A stretch of DNA of 64,000 nucleotides from Aralia elata. Its lineage: Eukaryota > Streptophyta > Magnoliopsida > Apiales > Araliaceae. Below the pieces are notes generated by a model. That model did not search any database. It saw only the letters and a program-made list of their open reading frames with translations, and was not told the DNA's origin. The DNA lies in NCBI GenBank assembly GCA_034770075.1, contig CM068388.1, positions 20,083,206-20,147,205 of the forward strand, written 5' to 3'. Positions 33,781 to 45,754 of this stretch are shown piece after piece. A program made the position numbers and the translations under genes. Position 1 is the stretch's first letter, and the number at the start of each line of letters is the position of its first letter.

Positions 33781-34310
33781 TGGTGACACCTGTGGAACCG
33801 TATCAAAAGACTGTACAGGGGTCATTTTTCATCAAATTTACATTTTAAATGTTGTGTCACATGCATTGAATATATGATAATTCTGTACGTGATCCATGCA
33901 GGTTAGGTGTCAAGGTCCTAGCCTATCAGAGTCAAAAGCGATGGTTGCCAAGAACGATGTACGAGGACAAACTCCGAGGATTCCCTTTCAAAGCTAGTCA
34001 GGAGAATAACTTCCTTTGATGACAATGAGATGGAATGAGGTGATTACGAGAGAGGTGACCGGATACGAGACCCGACACTCACAGGACAATCAACCGGATA
34101 CGAGATCCGGCGATTACGAGACGGGCGACAGGTCAGGAATTGATGCATTGACACCTTCACGAATATGTTGTATGCCTTACATCTTGCGTTGCATCATAAG
34201 TTGTATGTGTTGCATCATGTATGCACTGTCATTCTTATGCACTGTCATTCATGCATCATGTGTCTACTTCTTTATCATGTTCATTTCATTTATCATTTCA
34301 TAAACATGAT
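33781..34310 (+). other. end of the untranslated region before the right LTR
   Basis: A degenerate echo of satellite 2 (ACCGGATACGAGAYCCG) lies at about 34057-34128. The rest is non-coding, with repeated TGCATCAT-like words near 34190-34265. Confidence 0.5.
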
Positions 34311-34323
34311 AAAGAGGGGCAGC
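34311..34323 (+). other. polypurine tract of the Ogre-like element
   Basis: AAAGAGGGGCAGC directly precedes the right LTR. Confidence 0.8.
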
Positions 34324-36348
34324 TGTAGACACCCAAATTTTGCGCTTCGTACACTAACCGTGACAGGAGGGCAAAATCGTCAACTGAACCGGCTTACGGG
34401 AGCGAAGGAATGGGCACAAGTGCGAACACTCGACGCCACCGCAACGATTTGCAAATCAAAACCGACGTGACAGCAGGGTCGTCCGAAATGAGCATGCCCG
34501 AATGATGTGGCACGTTTCCCAGTGATTCCCGGACTGCAAAATACAAGCCTGTCGGCAAAAACCAATGTCACGACATGAGAATCGAGGTATAGCACGAAAT
34601 TCGAGAAAATCAACCCACCCAGCCGCGGATTGATCTGCGGCCAAACGATTAAAAATAATGGTGGTGCGCACGGGACTCGAAACCAGGAAACCAGCTGAGT
34701 GCGATGGGGGGTGGGCCAGCCAGCCGCAGATCAATCTGCGGCCAGCCGCAGATCAATCTGCGGCTGCCCTAAACCAGCTTATTTCAGCTCAGTTTCTTCA
34801 TTCATCCAGGGAGTTAGCAGCAACAGCAGCAGTTCGGGGAGAAGGGAAAAACAGCAGCAAAACTAAGCTCGGGAAAGGAGAGAGAAAGAGAGAAAAAAGA
34901 GAGGATTTGTATTTCTTTTGTGAGATTATATCCAAGAAATTTCCTACTCTATTCATATGTTTCAAATCTACACATATTTTGGTGATATTTGCAATATGAA
35001 AAGACTATTTCTATAGCAATTTTTGTATATCATTTTGTTAATCTTTTTTGTCAATTGGGTATATGTGAAGTGTAGTTTTCTTGTATATGGTTGTGGATCC
35101 ATGGATTGAGGAGTATTAGGATGGTTCCAAATGGAACGAAAATTCTTCCTAATGGCCCGATGATATCCGTTTGGAGATTTTAGCTTGTTTAATTTTTGTA
35201 GTATCCATTTCATGGGTGTGTATAAATTGTGGATGTGAGCCTAGGAACGCGACCCCGTGGTCCAAAATCCGATGATGGACAATTTTGGTATATGTAATCC
35301 TTTATTGTAAATTGTAATCGTCGGGCCTTAAAACGATACCAAGTTGAAATCGGGTTTAAGGCCCCCGAAATAGTGAAACATGTGCTTGTGGGCGTTTGGG
35401 GTTATTTTGATGGCTTACATGCCCATGAATAACTCCAATGCATTTTAATGCTTGATTTGAATTTATGACACGAAATTGATTTCAAAGCTAAACGATAAGA
35501 TTTTCATAAAATCAATCAAACTAGGTTATTAGAATCACGAGGCTAAAAATTGGAAATGCTAATGAATGTTGATTCCTATTCAGCGAGAAGGCTAAAGGAA
35601 AAAATCGTTTTCAAACATCACAAAAATGATTTTATAAATAAATGGCGTTTTATTAAACCGTTGTGCATAGGGTTAAAGAGATCCTAGAAATTGCCCGTCA
35701 TTACATTCCCAAAGCAAATACGTATAGATCTCGATTCCTATTTTGACGAAGGTTTAAAACTCTTGTTTGCCCCAAAACAGCCACCTAATAAAAAACCTTA
35801 CAGTTTTGACAATTAAAATCAAACCTTCCTAATAAAGAATAAAGCTTTCTCGTAGAAGCCGAAGGACATCCCGAAGCGTTCCCAAATTAAAGCACGATTT
35901 TCCCTAAAAATCCAAATGATTCTTTCATATAAACTCACCACAACATTCACATAGGCACACACACACACACGCGCGCACATACACACACACATTCGAGAAT
36001 TAAAGGATAGGAAAGCATCAAGATTGCGGTAACCGTGTTTCACGGAAGTCAGGGGGTGCCTAACACCTTCCCCTCGCTTAAGCAAGCCCCCGAACTCTAT
36101 GAATCTCGGTTCGCAGACCAATTAATTTCGGAGTCACATATGAGCCAGCGATTTATAAGAAACGAAAACCCGGATGAGTTGGTACATCCATTTCAAATAT
36201 ACCAACTGGCGACTCTGGTTAATTGGCTCATCATAAAAAACGATCTTTCAAAACCCCGTCGACATCAATGCCGATCTTTTCCAAAGAATCATTAAATCAA
36301 AAGGCTAAAATTGAAAAAGACGAGAGACGAGAAAACCCGGCGTCGACA
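34324..36348 (+). repeat. 3' LTR of the Ogre-like element
   Basis: It is nearly identical to 24736-26744, ends CGTCGACA, and is followed by the target duplication AGTAG. Confidence 0.9.
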
Positions 36349-36353
36349 AGTAG
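36349..36353. repeat. target-site duplication AGTAG, right
   Basis: It is identical to 24731-24735. Confidence 0.85.
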
Positions 36354-36940
36354 TATATGTAAACACACGCATACATACATCATCTTACTTCATTTACTTA
36401 TAATAAAATAGGGGTTAAAACCGGTGAAAAAATAAATCAGTTGAATTTAAATAAGTTAATTATATATTTATGTGAGAATTTAAATAAGTTAGACTTGGTG
36501 AAAAAATAAATATGAAAACTTAAATCATTTTTTATTTTTTAGTTATAAACTTAAATCAGTTGAATTTAAATGTACAAGTTAAAGCCCATGTGGCAACTTA
36601 TAATACTACACACAAGTCATAAGTTGTCTCTTTAGTGGCAGACAAGACATGGGACCACATGAACACTAACCTTTACATGGTTGAAACCAGTTGTAACCCT
36701 CTAATAAGGGTTTGTTTGGCTAATAAGGCATCCTATTGTTACATCCTCAAAGAAAGGCCAAACACTGCATAGATCTTCTCCATAAATCACTGAAGACATC
36801 TTTTTCATCCATTTCAAATGTCCTACAAATTACGAGCAAAGTTACAGTTAGCTTAGAAGAACAGAATAGCACTCAGCAATCTCTCTCTCTCTTCCCTGGT
36901 TATGGGTTGCTTTTTAAACCAGTTCGCATGTCGATCAAAA
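36354..36940 (-). other. interior of the GGCG-armed element; possible small exon
   Basis: The sequence is mostly AT-rich. On the minus strand about 36825-36745, after a TTTGTAG acceptor-like site, reads TFEMDEKDVFSDLWRRSMQC and then a stop. It looks coding but I do not recognise it. Confidence 0.3.
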
Positions 36941-37031
36941 GGCGACAACTTGACAGGAATTGTCGTCTCCTCGCCTAGCTTTGAACCACCGCCTGGACGC
37001 CTAACCATCGCCTATGCAACGCTTTAACAAC
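36941..37031. repeat. GGCG-rich inverted arm, right
   Basis: It ends GCTTTAACAAC and is the inverted, diverged partner of 24530-24630. It includes GCCTGGACGCC and CCTCGCCTAG words. Confidence 0.5.
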
Positions 37032-37829
37032 CATTAGTTTGCTTATGTCCTTATTGTGCTTCCTGTTGATTCCTTTGCATAGTTACTGATTGGCTACTAT
37101 TAGTTGTGCAATAAATTTAAGGGACTTATAGTTGCTTTAACGTTGGGCTATTCGTGTTGTCACTTCATGCTCTCGTGACTATATTAATTTTATTATTGGG
37201 GTTACATTTTAAGTTTGGGTGGTGGGGGCAATTGAACCTAAGGCAGAGACAAAGTGTCAGTAAGCACCCCCTTAAATATACCTTATATGTTACATCATAT
37301 CTACCTTCATTGCCTCTTTCGTATTTGCCTCTCTACCAAACATTCAACTTTGTCCGCATCCTTTGCAATATTAAGCACACACAACAGCTGTTGGTTCATA
37401 ACATTAGGTAAGTCTTCAGTAGTGGTTACAAATATGTTCTTATCTACTTCTTCTATATTGTGGGCATTACTCGAGATCAAATAATGTGTTTTTTTGTAAT
37501 TGTTTCAGTTTAGATGTCTTGCCAATTTGGACTCATTGAGGATGTACCAATATCCACTTACGATTTTTCTTCTACGAAATGACAAGATGCTATGTTATGG
37601 GTTGATAGTGGTTGTGAGTGATTTTATAAGTTTGCCAAATTACGTTTTATGTAATATAGTTATTAATTGACTATTTTTCTATAAAAGTGTTTTTATTTTT
37701 CTAAGCAGTGTTTAACGAATGTTGTAGTCATAAGTTAAGAGAATTCAAACCAGACCCCACCAATACAAAAAAATACTATCTCGGTGTGTCTAAAGATCTT
37801 ACTAATATAAAATAAGTTAAGCAATTAAA
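37032..37829. other. no gene seen
   Basis: Short open frames at 37154-37484 show no family resemblance. I see no repeat structure. Confidence 0.45.
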
Positions 37830-39537
37830 GTTTGATGGCACACATTGTTACACGCATTGTGGGTTTTGTCACATCTATTGACAAATGTGCTCGGCGTCCT
37901 GATGTATGGTGGATAACGCGACAAGAGACCATGTAATCATCTGTGCAGTCGACCCAGCCGGGTGTTCCCTCCCCAACAACAATAAGAGATGTCTTATCCG
38001 TCCATGACTGAATGTATACCATATGCTCCTTAAACCGATCAACCCCGTGCCTCCTACGCGTGATGACATGAAGTCTGTCGCTAGGCTTAAATGGCTGACT
38101 CCGTATATTCTGTCTAATGTCAAACTGCCATAAGACTCTGTCCGGATAATGCCACTCAACTATCTCAAAGCATATCAACGGACACCTTACACGCCAAAGT
38201 CCTCGTCCAACTAGACAATAAGGGGGTAGCAACCTCTCTCCATCAGGGGTATATAGCTGCCATATGAAACCATCATCCGCCATAGTCTCCATCATATACT
38301 GATGAACTTGTAATACATGCATCGCAACTTTCTTTTGTTAAAATCCAACGTCCTACCTAAACATTTAATAATTGTGCATAGAAAAGTTCTGAATAAAGAA
38401 TCATTGGCAAAAAACACATATGGTTTACATTCAGTAAATTGCAATTAAAATAGTATTTTACCTAGCACCCCATGGCCTACGAGGCAAAAGAATATCACTT
38501 TCATGTCTTGGTGCAGCCGCCTGGTCAACATTCATATCATCGGGGTGTGGTACCCTGCTTGGAGCTAAGTTTCGCTCCCATGCCCAAATCTAAGGATACA
38601 TATGATTAGTTCTCTGTATTTAATGAATGAAAGGACCAACAATTTAAAATATCACCTATGGTAACACCAACGCACCAGCTATATCACTCAAGCCAGAGTC
38701 CGATCCAAGACATAATTGCCGATACAGGAATGCCAGACACACACTACCCCAACTGTATGTTGGCACTTTCGCCAAATCTTCTAATAATAGAAGAAAATGC
38801 AGCTTAATTCGGTTGAGAGGTATCACAGAAAAACCGATTAACATAAATATATGAGCTCAAATGTGAAAGTCAAGCTGCCTCTGTAGCTCATTAGGATCAA
38901 GCTCATATCTGCTGAATGTAACAAAGTTCTCCAGCAGCCACACCCTATATGTAGTGCACTAGCATACATGTCATGATCCATCCCGGGTAAGGGTCTCTTC
39001 CCGAGAATTCGGTGAACCTCGTCGCACCACAGCTAAGAATTCCTATCAACATTGCCATGTGTAATAGGTGATCCAGTAGTGGGAAGGCCTAAAAGTATCT
39101 CCACATCCTGTAGGGTGATAGTGGCCTTACCAACTGGGAGATGGGAGGTATGGGTCTCCTTGCGCCACAACTCAACCAACGCAGTGATAAATGTGTGGTC
39201 AAGCTTAATCTATTCAACTCTAAAGACGCCGTAAAGTCCTGCCTGCACTAAACCATTAAGAATATCCAAATCCACCCAACTATCTCACCATAGTCCCTAA
39301 TGGCCTTCATCACCCCTCCTACAATTAAGGGGATAAATCCTGAAAAAAATTATTTTTTTGTAAGAACTGTAAAAGTTGAAAACGAACAAAATAAACTACA
39401 ATAACATATTAACAAAAAAAATGCACTAGTGTACCTGTCCCTGCCATATCTTCTCGATGAGAAGACTGATGAGTCAGCAATGATGTATCTATAGGACCTG
39501 GGTGTATCAACTCCTCATTTGCCATAAGCTTGTTGTA
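37830..39537 (-). pseudogene. plant mobile domain (PMD) protein pseudogene
   Basis: Pieces of a plant mobile domain protein appear in order on the minus strand. At 39435-39537: MANEELIHPGPIDTSLLTHQ, with a GT donor. At about 38990-39290: LDHTFITALVELWRKETHTS, then LPVGKATITLQDVEILLGLP. At about 38680-38830: TYSWGSVCLAFLYRQLC. At 38466-38590: WAWERNLAPSRVPHPDD. At 37830-38322: CPLICFEIVEWHYPDRVLWQ, followed by a conserved tail. This domain occurs in MAIN/MAIL-type host proteins and in Mutator and gypsy elements. TAG codons at 39210-39212 and 39033-39035, plus frameshifts near 38650-38950, disable it. The neighbouring Mutator-like remnants suggest a transposon origin. Confidence 0.8.
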
Positions 39538-40019
39538 TGATAAATAGCGTACCATGTAAGTACTATACAACATAAATATAATCTATGCAATCACATTTCA
39601 TACAGTTTACAAAATAAAAATACAAATTAATTGGAGACATGAGGAAGGTGCTACTAAGTTTTGATAAAGTTGTTACTCTATTCTGAGGAAGGTGTTACTC
39701 TGGTCTGGTAAAAGGGCTACTGTGATTTGATTAAAGGTGACACTCAAGTCAGACTACAAACTTACTGGTTGAATAGTAAGGTGCTACTCATACATGACAA
39801 TGGTGCTACTTAGACCTCTTTATGGTGCTACTCAGACCCGAGTATGGAAATATTATAGAAACAAAACACAAAAAATTTCACAATTATGACGTTGAAAAAG
39901 TTGAAGGATAACATAACATGGACCAATTGCTCCAATACATTAAAATTTTATTAATTACATCATACCACGTTTCATAATTGCTCCAATACATTAAAAGTGT
40001 TATGAAAAGTACAAACTAA
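39538..40019. other. no gene seen; GGTGCTACT-like short repeats
   Basis: Between 39645 and 39840 the word GGTGYTACT recurs about seven times at irregular spacing. Nothing else stands out. Confidence 0.4.
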
Positions 40020-40560
40020 CTATTTCGGACGTAGAGAACATTTGCGGCTATGTTTTGTGTGACCTTCCTTTTGACAAGCACCACATACGATCTTTTTCTT
40101 TGGATTGTCCATTTCAGTACGTATTCGTGTGGTGCTACTTATCTCACCCGATTTCTTCTTTTTCTTCTTTAAAGCCTCGTTAAGTAATAAAAGTTTTCCT
40201 ACAGTGCGAGTAATGGAAAGGTCCAATAATCTTGATGCATAAGGGGTTTGAGCACATCATCACGCATGCTCAACTCAAACACAACATCTGAAATTGACCT
40301 TCTATGAGGTTGGTCATTCATAACTTGGTCTCTTTCACCTTTAAAATCTGCATCCCTGCCACTATTAGAGCCCGTAAAAAAATCTCTACTACCCCCAACC
40401 AAATTATTTAAAGTTGGAATAAACGGATGAGACTAAACCGCCACCCATATCCATGTGATCAATCGATATTGATGGACTCAGTTGAGTTAGCAAACTCATA
40501 AATTCGCCGTAGCCCACTTCTGAAGTTACATTCCTAGCGATTGTCAATACCTCTCTCAAC
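40020..40560 (-). pseudogene. coding remnant with a zinc knuckle, probably of a Mutator-like element
   Basis: The minus-strand frame ending at 40020 carries TRIRTEMDNPKKKIVCGACQ and a CCHC-like knuckle C-x2-C-x4-H-x5-C (CGACQKEGHTKHSRKC). This resembles the C-terminal tail of plant Mutator-like transposases. An overlapping frame (40199-40402) reads SDVVFELSMRDDVLKPLMHQ, and about 40430-40560 reads GEFMSLLTQLSPSISIDHMD; neither is recognised. Frames change between the blocks, so the gene is broken. Confidence 0.45.
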
Positions 40561-40596
40561 TCTTAAAATGCTATATGATTTTAGGTTGTACTACAC

Positions 40597-40605
40597 TTCA
40601 ACAAC
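40597..40605. repeat. 9 bp target-site duplication TTCAACAAC, left
   Basis: It is identical to 41461-41469 and flanks the MITE 40606-41460. Confidence 0.9.
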
Positions 40606-41460
40606 GGGTTAAATCCACTTTTTCCCGCTGTACTCGACCCCGGTTTACAAATGCATCATTGGACTGAAATTTTTAACGGTCAACTCATTGAACTGCTTAT
40701 TTTTTTACCGACCGTCACAAATTCCGTCTAAACAAGTTGACTTTTAACGGAAAAATTAAAAAATAATATCTACACATTAAAAATCTATGAAAAATAAAAG
40801 TAAATCTGAAAGTTGAAACAAATTAAACAATTAAAATTAAAAAAATGAAATCATGGAAGAAAAACATATATCTTAATAATTCTATTAACTTGAGAAAAAC
40901 ATGGAAGAAATTTTGTTTACAAAATAAAATATATCTCAAACAATTAAAATAAAGAACAATATGTAATTATATAACAAATTGATTAAACAATTTAAATAAT
41001 TTAATAAAACCCATTAAACAAGCTTGGTTTTAATTTAAAGTGTTTAAGTTGTTTAATTAAGTTAATTTGTTCTATTATTGTATTTCATTTAATACTCCAC
41101 GTTTTAATTTTTTTATTTTTCTAACTCTGTAATTTATTTATATAAATTTTTGGATAGATTTTTAACGTTTTACAAATTTTTAATTAATGTTAACATATAA
41201 ATTTTCTAATTTGATGGCCACATGGACAAATTTGTGGGACTCATATGTTACTTGGCTATTATTTGGCGTGTCCACGTCAACAATTGGATAAAAATAATAT
41301 TTTTTTAAAAAAAAATCGGTTAAAAGTCAACTTGTTTATACAGAATCTGTGACAATTTGTAAAAATAAGCAGTTCAATGAGTTAACCATCAAAAATTTCA
41401 GTCCAGTGATGCATTTGTAAATCGAACTCGAGTACAGTGGGGAAAAGTGGATTTAACCCC
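40606..41460. mobile_element. MULE MITE with long inverted repeats
   Basis: The left end GGGTTAAATCCACTTTTTCC pairs with the right end, which reversed reads GGGGTTAAATCCACTTTTCC. Inverted similarity extends about 150 bp on each side (40606-40760 and 41315-41460). The 9 bp target duplication is perfect, as expected for Mutator-like elements. The interior is AT-rich and non-coding. A related unoccupied site exists at 44428-44546. Confidence 0.9.
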
Positions 41461-41469
41461 TTCAACAAC
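41461..41469. repeat. 9 bp target-site duplication TTCAACAAC, right
   Basis: It is identical to the left copy. Confidence 0.9.
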
Positions 41470-41669
41470 TAAACATAATACTTTATTTACAAAGTACCCA
41501 CAACTCTCAACTTCTTATTCAAAATAGGACTCTAGAATATAATAAATATTTCTATTAGAAATAGAACACTTCAAAAATAAAACTTCTACTACAAACAGAT
41601 TTCTTTCCAAAAAGTACTATTAAAAATAGGATTCATCATTTCCATAATAGCAATTCTTTTCGAAATAGG

Positions 41670-42150
41670 ATTCCATGAGTATCCAAATAATTCCTCCCTC
41701 TACTCGATTCCCCAAATACTTCATCTGTGTCATCATTGCCGTAGTCACTGTTCCCACAATTACCATCTTCATCCATATCATCTGCATCATCCGTATCATA
41801 TGCATCGTCCGTATCATTCGTATCATCTACATAATCTACACAGTTGCCACCATAATCTTCATCATCTACATTATCCGCATCATAATCACGATCATCATCA
41901 TCATCTCTTCTTCAATAACATCATCATCAACACCCTTAGCATCAGCATCATTGTATTGATCTTCGTCGTCACTTTCATAATCTTAATCTCTATCATTCGA
42001 TAACTCAAACAATGACTTTTCATAAGCGCAAAATCTCGTTTTCATTAACATCATGACGAACATCAAATCGAACTCCTTTAATCTGCACTCTCTTTATTTC
42101 TCAAATAATCCGACTAATTCCCTCTATCTTGGATCCAATCAACCTAGCTT
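41670..42150 (-). pseudogene. Asp-rich coding remnant, probable Mutator-like transposase N-terminal part
   Basis: On the minus strand 41960-41670 is open and very acidic (DDTNDTDDAYDTDDADDMDE), then GESSRGRNYLDTHG. Upstream pieces read CAYEKSLFELSNDRD and YESDDEDQYNDADAKGVDDD, with stops between them. Acidic tracts of this kind are common before the transposase domain of plant Mutator-like proteins, but no catalytic domain is seen. The plus strand appears as an ATC-rich simple repeat. Confidence 0.45.
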
Positions 42151-42455
42151 GTGATACTACTTGTTGGAATTAAGTCAATGCAAACCAAACAATAAAATAA
42201 GGAGATAATTTTACTTTCGACCCTCCAAGTTCCACCCATTTTACAATTGGGCCCCCACAGGAAAAATCTCCCAATATAGACCCCAAAGCACATTTGAGTA
42301 AACACGATGGACCATAAATAGTAATCTGGTGAATTTTTTGGCCAGAATGTTTGAAATATATAATTTGACCGTATTTGACTTATTTTTAACGTATTAAATT
42401 CATATAAATACTTATTTTTACATATTAAATCCCTTTAATTTTATACATTGACTAT

Positions 42456-42801
42456 GAGGATAATGTCTTCGTCAGTCCCCAAATTATAACTGTTTTTCCC
42501 GTTTAGTCCCTAAACTATTTTATCCACGTATTTCGTTCTTAGACTTTATTATTTCTATAATCTTTGTCCAACTTTACAAAATAGAACAATTGAAGCGTAC
42601 TAAATATGAAAGACAACTGTAGATTGTTGACTAAACAGGAACAACAGTCACAGTTTGGGGACTAAATATGAAAAAGATACTATATTTTAGGGGCTAACGT
42701 AAAATAAATATATAGTTTGAGGACGAAATATGCCTACAAAATAGTTAGGACCTAAACGCGAAAAATAGTTATAGTTTGAGAACTAACGAAGAGATTATCC
42801 C
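42456..42801. mobile_element. nested MITE with inverted ends
   Basis: The left arm GGATAATGTCTTCGTCAGTC, then TAACTGTTTTTCCCGTTTAG, pairs with the right arm, which reversed reads GGATAATCTCTTCGTTAGTT, then TAACTATTTTTCGCGTTTAG. There is no ORF. Flanks are weakly alike (ATTGACTAT, CTTAACTAT). Confidence 0.6.
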
Positions 42802-42849
42802 TTAACTATACCTTATTTTTCCCATTTAATTCTTTCAGCATCTTCATTT

Positions 42850-43150
42850 TTTCAGCATCATAAACCCTAGAAACTCAATATTTCAAACCCGGTCGTGAGA
42901 TCTCAATACCAAAGCGGACAAACAGAAAAGGAGAGGGGAAGAAGCAGGTACCTCCCATTATTCAATTTCCTAATCCCACAAACTCCGTTACTTTTCCTCC
43001 GTTCGGCTGTCATTACCGACGAAATTCAAGCCATTGCTCCGGTGGTCTTCATAGCTCTCCGAACATACTTGACTGTTGATTTGAAACAAACTCCGTTTAC
43101 TTGACTGTTGGTATGCATCTTTGAGTTTGTGCCTCGATTTTGTATTGGTG
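42850..43150 (+). other. gene-5'-end-like segment inside the inverted-repeat element
   Basis: AAACCCTAGAAACTC, a purine-rich leader, GAAGCAGGTACC (donor-like) and a less AT-rich stretch resemble the start of a plant gene. A 69-codon frame at 42895-43104 is not recognised. Capture of a host gene fragment is inference. Confidence 0.35.
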
Positions 43151-43900
43151 GCCTTCATCGAATGAAATTAACCTTGTGTGCCTCTTTGATTTGAATGATG
43201 CTAAATTGCTAATATAAGATTAAGCTAAATGATGTGTAAATTTGTGGGTTTGGATTGATCTCGATACCCTCCATAATTTTGGTCTATTTGATCCAGGTTC
43301 TTATTATTTATTTAGTTTTAATTTTTTAAATTTTTTTATGTGTTTTTAAAGTTTTCATAAGAATTAAGTAAAACTATTTTCTTAAATTACATACCAATGT
43401 GTATAAAAGAAAGTGAATTTAGTAAGGCACTGAAGTCCTATAAAATTGAGATGTGGCACACAAAAACATAATTTGTTGGTCACTTCTTTAATTGTTTATG
43501 TGTTTTTAAACTTTTCTCCTATTTGGTGTTGAAAAAGCTCATTAAATAATCAAAATTATATCACAGTTATATTTATTTATTTTCTTTTTCTTCCTTTGTA
43601 TGAGCTTGTTTAATCAGTATAAAAAAATGGATTGTTTTTTTTTGGATAGTGATTAAAACTGAATTCTTTTTTGTATGGATTTTTTTATACTAATTAATTT
43701 TTCGACCTTTTATTTTTGGTACTGATTAATTTTCAGCCTTTTATCCCCTTCTTTTGTATGACCTTTTTAATACAAAAAGAGTATTATTTATTTTTAATTA
43801 AATTAATTTGTAAAATTTTAAATTGTGATATATTTTTTTTAATTTTAAAATAAAAAATTTGTATGTGGTAATCTTTGTATTAATATTTAATTTTAATAAT
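43151..43900. other. AT-rich interior, nothing recognised
   Basis: The sequence is T-rich with no gene or repeat structure visible. Confidence 0.45.
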
Positions 43901-44427
43901 TTAACATATAATAACAACTATTTTTACGGTTTAATACGTCAAAATAAATATTTATACGGATTTAATACGCCAAATACGGTCAAATCGTATATTTCAAACA
44001 TTTTTGGCTAAAATCTTGTTGAAAAATCAAAAAGGGTCTGTATTGGTTACTTAAACGTACTTTGGGGTTTATATCGGGAGGATTTATACTTTAGGGATCC
44101 AATTATAAAACAGGTAAAACTGGGAGGATCTAAAGTGCAATTAACTCATAAAAACTAACACCATATTTAACGTGAAAAAAAATCCTTAAAGGAAAAACTA
44201 TGGGTCAAACTCTGAATCTCCACTATATCAATAATAATGGGCTTACAATACTTTTCTCAAGTTTTATGCCCTATAACTTGAGTTTAAACAATATTAATCT
44301 CCACGACAAAATAAAAGCTGCAAAACCTTTTATCCAGTAATACAATTTTTTTTGTACGGAATATAAAAGTTACAAAAATCCTCTCTCTTACATAAACTCT
44401 AAACCCACTCACACCATCTCTCATCTC

Positions 44428-44546
44428 CTAGGATGCTACATGATTTTAGGTTGTGCATTTGTGCTACACCGCAACAACTAAATATAATAATCTATTTATA
44501 GACTACGCACAACTCTCCTATGAATTCAAAATATTATGACACTAGT
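44428..44546. repeat. paralogous unoccupied site of the 40606-41460 MITE
   Basis: ATGCTACATGATTTTAGGTT ... CGCAACAACTAAATATAATA matches the sequence flanking the MITE (40567-40605 joined to 41461-41520) but has no insertion. The similarity resumes at 59506-59655, beyond the nested elements. Confidence 0.75.
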
Positions 44547-44760
44547 ATAGAATAAAGGCTCAATAACATTTTTAACCCTCCAAGTTGTCACCTACTTTTA
44601 AAATCGTTCCTAAGTTTATTTTTTGTCAATTAGGTCTTTGAAGTGACATTTTTTGTCGATTATGTTCCTTTTACTTGATTTGACCTCAACCTGACCCATT
44701 TTAACCAAATTTTGACCTAACCCGACCAAGTTTAACACGACCAGAAGTTTAACAATTAAT

Positions 44761-45754
44761 TTTTTAAAAATAATTATTATTTTAAAAAAAATATTTTATT
44801 TTAAAATATTAAAAATAATTATTATTTTAAATATTTTAAAATAAAATATTATTTTTAAAATAATAATTATTTTTTAATATTTTAAAATAAAAATATAAAT
44901 TTTTAATATTTTAAAATAAAATATTGTTTTTAAAAAGTTTTTAAAATAATTATTATTTTCAGAAGAAAAGAATATAAGAAACTTTTATTTTTTCAAAAAT
45001 GAATAAAGTTTCATAAAATATAGGTTCAAAAATATTAAAGTTTCAATTTTTTAGTTCTTAATTATTTGTATGAAAATTCACACATCTTTTAAAAAATAAA
45101 AATAATTTATGAAAATAAAGTTTTTTTATTTACTTTTTTTGAATCTATATTTTAAGAAAGTTTACTCATTTTTAAAAAAAACTAAAAATTTCTTTTTTCT
45201 GAAAATAAAGTTTTATTTTTTTGAATCTATATTTTATACAACTTTACACATTTTTTTTAAAAAGAAAAGTTTTCTAATTTTTTTCTTGAAAATAATAATT
45301 ATTTTTAAAAATTTTAATTTTTTTTATAAAAATTGAATATATTTTTTTTATATATCTTTTACTATTTTTTATATTTTAATTTCTATTTTTAGTTTTTATT
45401 TTTAAAATTTCTATTATTAAGAATACATATAATAATGAAAAAGACATAAACTTTTTTTTTCCTAAAAATATAGTTTAACATAAAAAATGAAAAAAATCTA
45501 CTTTTTTTAAAAAAATAAAGTTTTATTTTCTTATTTAATTTTTTTGAATCTATATTTTATGAAACTTTACTCATTTTATGAAAAAATAAAAGTTTCTAAA
45601 TATTTTTTCCAGAAAATAATAAATATTTTTTTTAAAATATTTAAAATAATAATATTTTTTAATATTTTTAAAATAAAATATTATTTTTAAAATAATTTTA
45701 TAATATTAATTGTTTTTAAAATAATTTTAAAACTTTTTAGTTTTTTTTAAAAAA
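44761..45754. other. extremely AT-rich core of the MULE-like element
   Basis: It consists almost entirely of A and T runs (AAAATAATTATTATTTTAAA and similar), with many short self-complementary pieces. Open frames here come from the low complexity. Confidence 0.8.

Larger units (their letters stand above)
24736..36348 (+). mobile_element. Tat/Ogre-like Ty3/gypsy element, defective, with satellites
   Basis: Two LTRs of about 2.0 kb (24736-26744 and 34324-36348) start TGTAGACACCC and end CGTCGACA. The 5 bp target duplication AGTAG is perfect. The primer-binding region TGGCGACTCTGCTGGGGA (26747-26764) is of the kind seen in Tat/Ogre-type elements, and the polypurine tract AAAGAGGGGCAGC precedes the right LTR. 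The interior of 7.6 kb keeps only pieces of pol, and the order is wrong: RNase H plus integrase zinc finger, then RT, then the integrase C-terminus. The last 3 kb hold two tandem arrays. It needs trans help to move. Confidence 0.85.
42199..44150. mobile_element. inverted-repeat DNA element, possibly gene-carrying
   Basis: The left end reads GAGATAATTTTACTTTCGAC, CCTCCAAGTT and CATTTTACAATTGGG. The right end, reversed, reads GAGTTAATTGCACTTTAGAT, CCTCCCAGTT and GTTTTATAATTGG. Inverted similarity extends about 220 bp (to about 42428 and from about 43905). The target duplication is unclear (ATAAAATAA against ATAAAAACT). The interior holds a nested MITE and a stretch resembling a gene 5' end. Confidence 0.7.

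Noticed and set aside
32721..33806. Repeat array considered as a CRISPR or as protein-coding
   Set aside because: The units are directly adjacent 70 bp monomers without unique spacers, inside a plant LTR element. Frames on both strands follow from the repetition.
45109..45336. Phe/Lys-rich frame of 75 codons
   Set aside because: It is a product of extremely AT-rich low-complexity DNA in the core of a MULE-like element.
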